Shown piece by piece: positions 31,096-39,668 of a stretch of 64,000 bases of DNA. Each line of letters starts with the position of its first letter. The stretch's first letter is position 1. The translations under genes and the position numbers were made by a program. The DNA is taken from assembly GCA_002099365.1 (NCBI GenBank), contig MSED01000015.1:1178001-1242000 (forward strand), read 5' to 3'. A model generated the notes under the pieces. That model saw only the letters and a program-made list of their open reading frames with translations, did not search any database and was not told the origin of the DNA. Source of the stretch: Phialophora verrucosa. Taxonomy: Eukaryota; Ascomycota; Eurotiomycetes; Chaetothyriales; Herpotrichiellaceae.

Positions 31096-32190
31096 ATGGC
31101 ATGGGTGCTTTCTTCCTTGATCCTAGCACCACTGGCTCTTCTGGCAATCTTTCTAGCTATACCTCCACTCATCATTCAAGTGCGCGCTAAAAACTTTCCA
31201 GCCTCAGTTCTCATCATCGGAGTTACCATTCTCAACATCCAAAACTTCATTAACGCAGCCATCTGGCACTCGCTCGACACCTCCCGTTGGTGGGATGGGA
31301 AAATACTGTGTGACATCGAAGTGAAACTCTACCTTGGGATATTCCAGGCTATGGGCGGAGCCATAGCGAGCATATTTCGGCAAATCTCAATCATCCTTCA
31401 CCCTGACCATATGGCTGTGGCGCCCAGCCCGCGACAGCGCGAATTCACCTTGGTTATCGACTTCATTCTTTGCATTTTCTTGCCTGTATATGTCATGATC
31501 GGCCACTACCTGACTCAGCGAACCAGATACTGGCTCCGGCCTTCGGCTGGCTGTATAGCAACATTCGATATCAACTACGCCGCACCATTCCTAACTTACC
31601 TGTGGCCACTCGTCGTGTCGCTCATCGGCAGCACTTACTGTCTGATCTCCATCCTTCGCCTGAACAAACACCGCAAGCAAATGGCATCGGTCCTTTCCCA
31701 TACCCCGGGAGCCACGACCTCGCGACTCTATCGGCTCTTCGCCCTCGCCTTCACCCTACTAGCAATCTACTGCCCATTGTCAATGTTCAGCTTCGTGCAG
31801 GACGTTCGCATACCAATGCATAAATATTCATGGTCGCATATCCATCCTCCCGACTGGTCGGAGAGAATTTTCTTGAGCCAAGGCGCAGCGCAGACCGAGC
31901 AAAACATAACCTTTGACCGCTGGGCACAAGTCCTCACGGCGTATCTGGCATTCATCTTCTTTGGGCTAGGTCAAGAGGCAACGCAGATGTACAAGGGTTG
32001 GATTACACGAACATGCCGGCTCCTCGCCATGCACAGGAGACTAGTGCGCAACGTGTCAAGGCAGCCTCCCCAGGAACTCGTGTCGCTTGAGGGAGGACTT
32101 GCCGTGGAGTGCTCGGCGGATCATCACGAATTTGGTCACGATCAGCTCACGCATCCGCACCACTCGAATATATCCGAACTGAGCGGCTAA
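31096..32190 (+). CDS. STE3: STE3-type pheromone (a-factor) receptor
   Basis: A seven-helix G-protein-coupled receptor of 364 residues in a single frame. The ATG at 31096 places the first helix (VLSSLILAPLALLAIFLAIPPLI) directly after the start, as in STE3 proteins; the in-frame ATG at 31003 is less likely. Family marks are NIQNFINAAIW in helix 2, WWDGKILCDIEVKLYLG entering helix 3, the loop after helix 3 with Arg-Gln, AAPFLTYLWPLVVSLIGSTYCLISILRLNKHRKQ around helix 5, and ALAFTLLAIYCPLSMFSF in helix 6. Such receptors bind the lipid-modified a-type pheromone and signal through a heterotrimeric G protein to the mating MAP kinase cascade. The 60-residue tail (AMHRRLVRNVSRQ onwards) is shorter than in yeast Ste3. 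No mating-type genes are nearby. Confidence 0.93.
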   Translation: MAWVLSSLILAPLALLAIFLAIPPLIIQVRAKNFPASVLIIGVTILNIQNFINAAIWHSLDTSRWWDGKILCDIEVKLYLGIFQAMGGAIASIFRQISIILHPDHMAVAPSPRQREFTLVIDFILCIFLPVYVMIGHYLTQRTRYWLRPSAGCIATFDINYAAPFLTYLWPLVVSLIGSTYCLISILRLNKHRKQMASVLSHTPGATTSRLYRLFALAFTLLAIYCPLSMFSFVQDVRIPMHKYSWSHIHPPDWSERIFLSQGAAQTEQNITFDRWAQVLTAYLAFIFFGLGQEATQMYKGWITRTCRLLAMHRRLVRNVSRQPPQELVSLEGGLAVECSADHHEFGHDQLTHPHHSNISELSG

Positions 32191-32484
32191 TACGAAACCG
32201 CCAGCAAATATTTGGGTCCAAATGGAATACGAAGCGGTGGTAAAGACATATTACAGACTTCTGGGGAATTGAGATACCCGTAGGGAAGCCTGCTGATTCT
32301 CGACACCTGGCCCCGCCAGCGTCGCGCAAGCGTTCATTAGAGTGGCGAGTACATACGGAGAAGAAGCCGACACCACCCCAATACGCTGAAAACACAGCAC
32401 AAGACACTCCACATCGACTATGGAGGGTTTATTGTACACAGAAAGATCGTCGTCATCTTAATCGGAACACTCTTGCAAATGCGA

Positions 32485-32982
32485 TCAAGCCACAGCGTCC
32501 TCCTCTTTGGATTGCGGCCTTTTCAATACCTCAATTTTCGTCTGTACAAGGCTCAGTGAGCTCTGCCTTTTGCCGTCCGCATCGTCGTACGTGCGCATAG
32601 TAGCATCGCCTTCAAGATAGACCAGGGTGCTATACCACCAATATATCAGCGTCTTGCCTCCAAGCCTCCGGCCACAGACATTCGCCTGAACTTACCCTTT
32701 GCTCAATCCCATAACATAATCCCTCTGCGGAGTCCCCTCGGGTGCAAAACTAGCAACCCGAAACCATGATGTTTGTCTGTTGTCCTTTGGGCCGTGGCTG
32801 GTTCCCACAACGTACTTGATCACCTGGCCCTTGCCTGTTTCAGCGAGTTCTGGGTCTGCGCCGAGGCGACCAACTAGTGTCATTCGTGCGAGTTGAGAGG
32901 GACGAGTTGTCGAAAATGCGCGCGCAGAAAAGGCGGGGATGGTTGAAGCCGTGCGCCGCGCTGGGGAGAGAAGGAAGGACAT
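32485..32982 (-). CDS. RIM1: Mitochondrial single-strand DNA-binding protein (Rim1)
   Basis: Two exons, 32696-32982 and 32485-32629, with a 66-nt intron (GTAAGT...GGTATAG), encode 143 residues. The junction reads VMGLSKG-TLVYLEGDATMRTY. The frame is open upstream to a TTG, but the ATG at 32982 gives the mitochondrial presequence MSFLLSPARRTASTIPAFSA with RAFSTTRP, a classic cleavage region. The OB fold then runs MTLVGRLGADPEL, YVVGTSHGPKDNRQTSWFRVASF, YVMGLSKGTLVYLEGD and SLSLVQTKIEVLKRP. Rim1 coats single-stranded mitochondrial DNA during replication. The short tail ends in acidic residues (SKEEDAVA). Confidence 0.93.
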
Positions 32983-33787
32983 GGTGAGGGTATGAAATTG
33001 AGGTGGTTGGGATTGACGGTTGCGGAATGCGCAAGGACGATGCGGTTGGACAGCAGTGTCTCGGTGGTGAATTGGGCGGTACAGGGCAACGACGAATGCA
33101 GTTGAGTAACTATGGTTTGGGTTGCTGAAGGATGTCGGGGGTTTGACCAGTGCTGAGGTGTCGAATGCTCGTTGCGCGGTGGACGCGATCTCTTGCGCAA
33201 CCCTTGCAGATGGTCGCGGTAGGGGCACCAAGGCTAACCGTATCTGTCAAAGTGCATACGCTAAGTTCACCTGGTTGTCCATTTGATTTTCATCAGTTCA
33301 ACTTCATCTCTTCCTTTCCGTGACTCTGCTCAGGAAGAGCAAACTTGCAGGTATTATACAGTAGTATCATGAGCTCCAGGTCAGAAGGGGACCACCATGA
33401 TGCATTCTTCCCTATTGATCACTTTTCACGAGGAACACTTTCATCGTCCCCAGTCCTGTTCTTCCTTCTGTAGGCTCATTCTACTACCATTGCAGCATCA
33501 CCACAACCCAATGTCAGCAACAGAAAACTCTGTGCACTTCTTAATGTTGCCAGGGATCTTCGACACTCCATATGACAAGGATAGTGTGGCCTTGTCTTGG
33601 AACCTTTGAACAACGGACCGACCTCCGTCGCCGCAAATAGCCACAAAGAGTTCACGAACGACTGACGGCTGAAAGAGATTCTGCGTTGGTGCTTAAAGAA
33701 GGGAGCAGCCTCAATGGCCTTCTTCAATTGTCCAATTCGTATTGCTTTTTCTCCTACCATCACTCGATCCGAATAAGAAACTTACAA
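32983..33787. other. Intergenic region upstream of RIM1
   Basis: About 800 bases between RIM1 and the small membrane protein gene, transcribed away from each other. Both promoters lie here. Short frames on both strands lack support. Confidence 0.5.
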
Positions 33788-33988
33788 ATGGCCGTTTCTG
33801 ATTTTACTATGCGCCCCGTTGCTTGGCTGTTCGTCTCCCTGTTCGCCGGCATTATCCTCATACTTGCCATTGTATACCTCTTCGCACTTAAGATCAGGCG
33901 TGACAAGAAAAAGGCTGAGCGGAAGGCCGAAGGCGACGAGATCTTCGGGAAGATCATCAGGATTCCAGTTACAACACCTGCAGTGTAG
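33788..33988 (+). CDS. Small single-pass membrane protein, unknown
   Basis: A 66-residue ATG-started frame. Residues 11-32 are a strong transmembrane helix (AWLFVSLFAGIILILAIVYLFAL) followed at once by a basic stop-transfer segment KIRRDKKKAERKAEG, which predicts an N-out, C-in anchor. The remaining 18 residues are soluble. No family is recognised. Two other unrecognised genes with the same layout lie at 34264 and 41723. A protein this short might be one exon of a larger gene, or a chance frame, but the anchor plus basic cluster argues for coding. Confidence 0.5.
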   Translation: MAVSDFTMRPVAWLFVSLFAGIILILAIVYLFALKIRRDKKKAERKAEGDEIFGKIIRIPVTTPAV

Positions 33989-34263
33989 GAATGCCGAATC
34001 GGATCACTCACGACTCTTGTCACAAAAGCCAATTGCAGATTTCACAGAAAATCGGCTGAGACTAAGCCACCTGGAGTCGCGGGCTATAGCCGTTCATGAC
34101 TTCTTTGTCCTCTGCGAACACTTCTGAACGCGCACATTGAACCCAAACCAACATTTCTTTGTGCTTGGAGTCTCCAGGGCTTCGACTCCTCCAATTTCGA
34201 CTCTTGGTTACTGTTTCCATCACCCGACTATTGCGCAAGCAGAACAGCCTATGTTCTATCGTG

Positions 34264-35097
34264 ATGGTACCTCTGTCCGCTCTAATCATCCTCGGCACGG
34301 TGGCACTCTTCGCCACGGGCACATTCATCTTCGCGATATACTTCACAACTAAGACCAGGCTTGAAGCAAGAAGACTGCGGGATTCCGAAACAGAGCAAGA
34401 ACTACGTACGCCTCTTACCGAAACGGCAGCAGAGCCCGGCCTCAACTCGAGAAGTGCAACACCGCTACCACCGCGGCCACCAACGCCGGAGGCAGAGTCT
34501 CCACCTCCTCTCCTGGATGACCCAGACGATCAGATGACTGGCGCAGGTACGGCTGTAGCTGTCCGAGCAGATGCACCACCCCCGTTCCTTCTCCCCGCAA
34601 CAACTTATTGCCCTAAAATTCCGCCACCACAAAACTCTCTCCGACTGCCAACCCCCGAAGCAGACTACCCGTCACCTTTACCACAAGCCCCCCCCCTCCG
34701 AGCAATCCCTCCACTACCACCTCGCTCGCCTCTCCTTCCTTCCCCCGTCTCCCTCTCAGCACCAATTAGGGGTCCACCGAAAGCGAGATCCAAGAGCAGA
34801 GGCAGGAATCCTGGCCCACGTCCGCCTTACCCCACAGATACAGACAGACCAGATAGCATGCACGAGATTTACGAGATTTACAGTAAATTGCCTCCCACAC
34901 CAAAGACCATGCCAAAGAGTGCACCGTCGGCCGTTACGACGTTCGCCCAGGCGGATAGTAAGTGGGCATATTTTGGGCAGAAGAGGGCAGACAGTCAGGC
35001 TATGGGCAAGGCAAGTGAATATGGTGTGACTGTGAGAACATGTCAGTACCGCGTAGAGTTATTACGAGAAGGTATGTTATCACGCACTGAATCGTGA
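34264..35097 (+). CDS. Single-pass membrane protein with Pro-rich tail, unknown
   Basis: A frame of 277 residues from the ATG at 34264; the frame is open upstream but only to a TTG. Residues 2-25 form a transmembrane helix (VPLSALIILGTVALFATGTFIFAIYF), followed by a basic-acidic stretch KTRLEARRLRDSETEQE. Most of the rest is disordered and very proline-rich (PLPPRPPTPEAE, RAIPPLPPRSPLLP), with repeated PTPEA motifs, and could bind SH3 or WW domains. The last 40 residues look more ordered (KWAYFGQKRADSQAMGK). A donor at 35072 (GTATGT) and an acceptor at 35121 would replace the last nine residues by REEYY and end the gene at 35132; both ends are possible. No family recognised. Confidence 0.6.
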   Translation: MVPLSALIILGTVALFATGTFIFAIYFTTKTRLEARRLRDSETEQELRTPLTETAAEPGLNSRSATPLPPRPPTPEAESPPPLLDDPDDQMTGAGTAVAVRADAPPPFLLPATTYCPKIPPPQNSLRLPTPEADYPSPLPQAPPLRAIPPLPPRSPLLPSPVSLSAPIRGPPKARSKSRGRNPGPRPPYPTDTDRPDSMHEIYEIYSKLPPTPKTMPKSAPSAVTTFAQADSKWAYFGQKRADSQAMGKASEYGVTVRTCQYRVELLREGMLSRTES

Positions 35098-36304
35098 AAT
35101 CTGATTGCACATATTGTCTAGAATACTATTAGAAGCTATCCTATTCAAGGTTCTTCAACGAGATATCATTTTCTGTAGAAGGATCGACTTTGAAATCTGA
35201 TCGAAAGCGGATGCATGACGTACTTTGACAAGCCAGTAATCATTTGTCGGAATTGCAATCACCGTGACATTGGTTTTGGAAACGTGGCGATTCCTGGGCT
35301 GGGAAGACAGTACGGATACTTGGACGGAGTGCGTTTGTCAATTATTATCGAGACCTTGCGCAACAGGGTCGCCCGCGAGGAAATGGTGACGAAGGCTTTG
35401 ACGGCCACCAATATGATTCCTTCTTGTCGGTCGACAACTGCCTCGCCGGAGCAAAGTCGAGGTTAGCATTGAGATACCCTAGCTCGCAGTACTTCGATGC
35501 ATTCGGCTTCCAAGCGTATCGTGCTTTCACCCTACCTAACTCCAAATGAGGGACATCGCCGCCTCGAAATCCCAATCTTGACATCACGATGGCGGAGCGT
35601 AGGTGACGATCGATCGAGACTGGCCCCTTGCGTGACCCCAGTGTGCTCAGTCTATGACTGAGAGAGGTCTCGGGTCGCACACTGGTACTATTCGTCCGAT
35701 CCTCACAAGCTTTTTCAGGGTCCGACAGAGACGACGCATTGAACAGTCGACAGGACGGCCACTGTTGTCCGTTTGGCGACACGTCACTTAGGCTAATCCA
35801 CCTCCAGGGGGAGGACACCCATTTAAGCTGGCTGTGGAATTCAAGTGGAGGTAACTGTGGGTTTATTGTTCCTTCCAGAATGGATACCCTCCCTACCAAG
35901 CCGTTCTTTACTCGTACATCAAGGATTGAGAGCAGCGCACCTCAAAAGGTAGTGTCTCTATGGATTGTTGGAGCGGGCAGAACATCATTTTATGCTTCGG
36001 AGGACCCTTCCACTGACCGTGTCTTTATCCACATCCTACGATCTACGCATGGTTGTGAAAGTATATCCACCAGGTGAATTGTCTAAGCCCGATTCCGTGG
36101 TGCAAGAGCAGAAGGCTAGCGGTTCGAGTGAAGGCATGATTACAGGAGGGAAAAAACCTCAAGAGTATAAAGATCAAATCAAGAAGAAGCGCATTGGATC
36201 TACTCCTCCTTGGTCGCATATTTCCTGCGGAATACCCTCCGCAACCCAAGAAGCAAGATACCTACGCAGGGCAATACCTGCTCCCTACACAAACGAACCG
36301 CCCG
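35098..36304. other. Intergenic region before small Zn2Cys6 gene
   Basis: About 1.2 kb. A long minus-strand frame (35345-35899) starts only at TTG and has no domain-like features. The last 300 bases are probably promoter and leader of the Zn2Cys6 gene. Nothing else recognised. Confidence 0.5.
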
Positions 36305-37028
36305 ATGGAGCGCTCGAAGCTCCCCAAGACACCTCACTCGCACAAACGGACCTCCCACGCCTGTGACGTATGTAGGACGAAGCGAACGAAATGCTCCGGC
36401 GGCACGCGCTGCGTGAGCTGTACCAAAGACGACGTTGTCTGCATCTACGGCGACCGAGGCAGGCAGAAACGGAAAAAGTAAGTCCTCCGCCTAACTCTCT
36501 TCCTCCCAGTGCAAAGTCGACACGTTATGGAATCCCGCCGCCGACACGGCGAGCCAGGCATCTAGAGCAAAACATCCGCCGCATCAGAATGCTGGAGGAG
36601 CAGAATTCGATCCTCACCGACGCGTTGTGCAAGATCGGCGTGACAGTCGACGATATTGGCAACGCAAATAGCAACCACAATAGCAGTGGCAATACCAATA
36701 ACAACATCACCAACAGCGGTGGCTCCCTGGTTCTCGATGTAAGTACTTTAAGACAACAACATTCAATTCCCTACAATGTCAGTCCGTTGGGAGCAATGCT
36801 GACTAGTCGCCGAGTCCGGGGGTCACCTCGACTCCACCCTTGGTGCACCATCAGAATCCATATCAACATACAGGAGATCAGGTCGGATCTTCTCGAGAAG
36901 CGAATCACGGCGCTGCGTTTGGGAAGGGCAAAGGAATGGGAATACGTCCAAAAAGAGCCGTCGAGACTGTCGCCACCACGGCCCGTGGCTCGAGTGTGCT
37001 GTCCATAGATGACATGCTCTGTCAGTGA
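36305..37028 (+). CDS. Short Zn2Cys6 transcription factor with coiled coil
   Basis: Predicted exons are 36305-36477, 36510-36738 and 36807-37028, giving 207 residues. The frame is open upstream to a TTG, so the ATG at 36305 is used. The zinc cluster CX2CX6CX5CX2CX6C is intact (CDVCRTKRTKC, then C-VS-C and the last Cys in DDVVCIYG), with basic residues after it (RQKRKK). Exon 2 adds a leucine-zipper-like helix (RHLEQNIRRIRMLEEQNSIL) and an Asn-rich run (NSNHNSSGNTNNNITN). The second intron is a normal 68 nt, phase 0. The first would be only 32 nt; an 80-nt alternative using an acceptor before 36558 stays in frame and omits 16 residues. There is no Fungal_trans domain, so this is a minimal regulator ending in SSVLSIDDMLCQ. 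Targets are unknown. Confidence 0.72.
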
Positions 37029-37687
37029 CAGCGACAGCGACGGACGGTGATGACACGGGCCAGAAACCGGAATATATACAGTATTACAGTATATTTGCAG
37101 CAAACGTACGCGCGGAAGCTCGTCATGTCCATACTTTGCGCGGCTCGCAGCGCGGCACAGGAAGAAGCCTCGAGGAAGGCATGATCTTTGAATTGCAGGA
37201 TCGAGCAGCAAGGACAACGAACAAAGGGCATCTGCCCCAGATAATATAGGATGTTAAGATCCGTCAAATGGACAATCGACCTTCAACGTTGAGGCCAGGA
37301 GCAGACACTCGAGCGTGGACTTCGGTTAGCAGCTCTCGCGTGCTCTTCGGTCAGCAGCTCTCGCGTGCTCTTCGGTCTATCACGCCAGTCTCACAGTATG
37401 CTCTAGGCCTCAGGTCCTCCGGCCGAGGGAACTTTGCCGGAGCCTTGCGAAGCCTCGTGCGGGGAGGCCAGTAAGCCGCCACCCCCGCCTTTCACTGGCC
37501 CTCGTGCCCTCGCATTGATATGCCATCATTCCATCGGTATATGCTTAGGACAGCAAACTAGAACCTAGAACCTAGATACTACGAGCAGGCGTAACGGTAT
37601 ATGCACCGCACAATAACAAACAATCCGGACTCACCATAAACATCCATTCACACCCTTACACCCTCTCCCGCCCTGGAGAATCCAGCA
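37029..37687. other. Intergenic region before PhyH-type gene
   Basis: About 660 bases, holding the promoter of the dioxygenase gene and a 25-bp tandem duplication listed separately. No gene seen. Confidence 0.5.
37321..37377 (+). repeat. 25-bp tandem repeat
   Basis: Two nearly identical 25-bp units at 37321-37345 and 37346-37370 (TTCGGTYAGCAGCTCTCGCG, then TGCTC), followed by the first seven bases of a third. Only one base differs between the two full units (T/C), so the duplication is recent. Confidence 0.9.
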
Positions 37688-38635
37688 ATGGTCTCGTCGA
37701 CGCCCCATCTCGACGCGCTGCGGCGCGACGGGTTTGTGAAAATCCCCAATCTCCTCCCCCAGCACGTCCTTCTGGCCATGCAGGCGTCGTGCAAATACAC
37801 GACCGACCGGGCCCGACAAGGCAAATGGCCCTACGTCCGGACGGTGCCCAAACAATACCCGCCCTGGCGCGAGTGGCAGCCCGGCGACAACATCTGGGGC
37901 GTGCAGCATCTCCTCCACCCGGACATGAACACGCGCGACACGTTCGCGGAAGTCTACTTTGGGGACCCGGTGCTAGACGTGGTCAAGGAACTCCTCGGCG
38001 TGAAGAGGGAAGAGGACGGCGACGACCGCCTCGTTATGGAACTATTCAACCTGCTCGTTAGCCCGGGGCAGGGCGAGGACTTCGAACTCGCGTGGCACCG
38101 CGATGATGTGCGCCCGGACGTGACGCCCGAGGAAGAGGCGCGGCAGTTGGCGGAGAAGAGCCCGCAGCAGGATGGCCAGCAGCAGTTGCACGCGCAGTAC
38201 AACATCGCCTTGTTCGAGGACGCGTCGCTCATCGTCGTCCCCGGCAGTCATAGGCGGGTGCGCACGCCGAGGGAACGCGACGCCCGGCCCCACGACCCCG
38301 ATCTGCCGGGCCAGGTGGTCGTCGAGCTGCAGGCCGGGGATGCCGTGTTTTACGACAGCAATATCTTGCATCGCGGCGTGTATCGGGGCATCGATGCCGG
38401 GAGGGAGCTCGGGCGCATGACGCTCCATGGATCGGTCGGGTTGGCGGGCCATGGCACCGAGCGGGCGAGGCAGGTCTTGCAACACGGCGTCGGGGAGTGG
38501 GTTGGTCGGGCGCAGTTCTCGATCGAGGGTGCCAAAGGGGAGAGGGCCGAAGGGATGCGAAAACGGCTGGTCGAGATGGGGAGCGCGAGTGCGAATGGGA
38601 GCGGGAAGGATTTGGGGTATTCTCTGGTGGGATGA
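37688..38635 (+). CDS. PhyH-family Fe(II)/2-oxoglutarate dioxygenase
   Basis: Single-exon, 315 residues, ATG at 37688. The N-terminus LDALRRDGFVKIPNLLP is the typical PhyH start. The metal-binding facial triad can be placed: His and Asp in LAWHRDD (about residues 135-137) and the distal His in DSNILHRGVYRG (about 227). An Arg in GRELGRMTLHG (about 240) would hold 2-oxoglutarate. Proteins of this family hydroxylate small molecules or lipids, and many fungal members belong to secondary metabolism, but this gene has no biosynthetic core enzyme beside it. The substrate cannot be read from sequence. The coding region is markedly GC-rich. The stop codon lies within the first copy of a 50-bp duplication. 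Confidence 0.88.
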   Translation: MVSSTPHLDALRRDGFVKIPNLLPQHVLLAMQASCKYTTDRARQGKWPYVRTVPKQYPPWREWQPGDNIWGVQHLLHPDMNTRDTFAEVYFGDPVLDVVKELLGVKREEDGDDRLVMELFNLLVSPGQGEDFELAWHRDDVRPDVTPEEEARQLAEKSPQQDGQQQLHAQYNIALFEDASLIVVPGSHRRVRTPRERDARPHDPDLPGQVVVELQAGDAVFYDSNILHRGVYRGIDAGRELGRMTLHGSVGLAGHGTERARQVLQHGVGEWVGRAQFSIEGAKGERAEGMRKRLVEMGSASANGSGKDLGYSLVG

Positions 38636-38719
38636 GTTCCATGGTACGCTCGAGGAGTGGTCTGGGGCATTCTGTGGTGGGATGAGTTCCATAATAGTTC
38701 GCTCCGCTCGAGCAGTGGA
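38611..38719 (+). repeat. 50-bp imperfect tandem duplication over stop codon
   Basis: The segment GGGGYATTCTSTGGTGGGAT followed by GAGTTCCAT starts at 38614 and again at 38664, 50 bp apart. Similarity extends to the GCTCGAGSAGTGG segment. The dioxygenase stop codon TGA (38633-38635) is inside the first copy. Confidence 0.85.
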
Positions 38720-39024
38720 TCGGTTCTCTCCTGCGCACCATTACTGAGCGATGGGAGTCATTTGATCCACGGCGTTTTAGTACATATGGCACCCGAGCTC
38801 GATTTACGCGGCTAGAAGTATCGGCCAAATGAGCGGGCCGGTTCCAAAAGCTCAGCAGTAAGCGCCTTGCGCTCTCGCACTCAGCCAAAGCCCTGCCCTT
38901 GAACGTTCAGATCCAAACATGTCCTCCCCGCGCTAGAGCTGACCGTATTTATATTCCTTGTCCGCGTCGTTCTTAGCCGCTCGCTTCGACATCCTCATCA
39001 ACATGAAGCTATCAAAGGTAGATA
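38636..39024. other. Convergent intergenic region
   Basis: About 390 bases between two converging stop codons, including the second copy of the 50-bp duplication. Both 3' UTRs lie here. No gene seen. Confidence 0.5.
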
Positions 39025-39668
39025 TCAAGAACAAAACCCTAGGGTGAGCATTTCTGTCAGCAGGAGCACACACAGCAATCCTCTCCAGGACGCCACCGCC
39101 GAAGAGACCCACACGATGACCCCGGTGACCGCATCCAATGCATAGCTGCAGTACAGTCCGCCCATGCCCAGGGCCGCGAACTGATGCGTCACCAACTCGT
39201 CCGTCAACGCGATATTGTGGTCGACATCATAGTCGTACTCCTTTCTCAGCTTGTTCAGCCGGACGTTCAGGGCGACCAGAACGCCGGTCGCGACGACCCA
39301 GTCGATCAGCGCGAACGCTTCAAATGCAAGGTGGACGATCTGCTCGACGACCGACCGAGCGAGGTCGTGCGTCCACCATCGGAGGCATGCGATGACCAGT
39401 GTCCACCCGAACTGTAGATAGCCATTTAGCACGTACGGTCGGAAGAACGGATGATAGTGGCAGTGGTGTTGGCCATGGTGATGGTGATGATTAAATATCC
39501 AAGAGACAACAGGAGGAGTGGGCACTTGGCACTCACCGACCACCATACGACGCCGTATGCGAATTCGGCGCCAAAACACACGGCACAAAAGGCCGCGAGG
39601 ATCAGAGCCACGAAACCCAGGAGGAGCTGGAGGACGATGATCGCAGTCAAAGTGCCGGACGCGAGCAT
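39025..39668 (-). CDS. Four-helix membrane protein, MARVEL-like
   Basis: Two exons, 39537-39668 and 39025-39411, separated by a 125-nt intron (GTGAGT...GCTAAATGGCTATCTACAG), give 172 residues with junction VVWWS-FGWTLVIACLRWW. Four hydrophobic segments are visible: about residues 5-38 (LTAIIVLQLLLGFVALILAAFCAVCF), 45-56, 72-95 (FEAFALIDWVVATGVLVALNV) and 130-165. Between the third and fourth is an acidic loop (RKEYDYDVDHN). Size and layout fit fungal MARVEL-domain proteins, but conserved residues are too few to be sure. The ATG at 39668 directly precedes the first helix; the frame extends upstream to an ATG at 39962 that would add a Cys-rich soluble stretch. Function unknown. Confidence 0.7.

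Noticed and set aside
35345..35899. 184-codon minus-strand frame
   Set aside because: It starts at TTG, lacks recognisable features and has no supporting splice sites.
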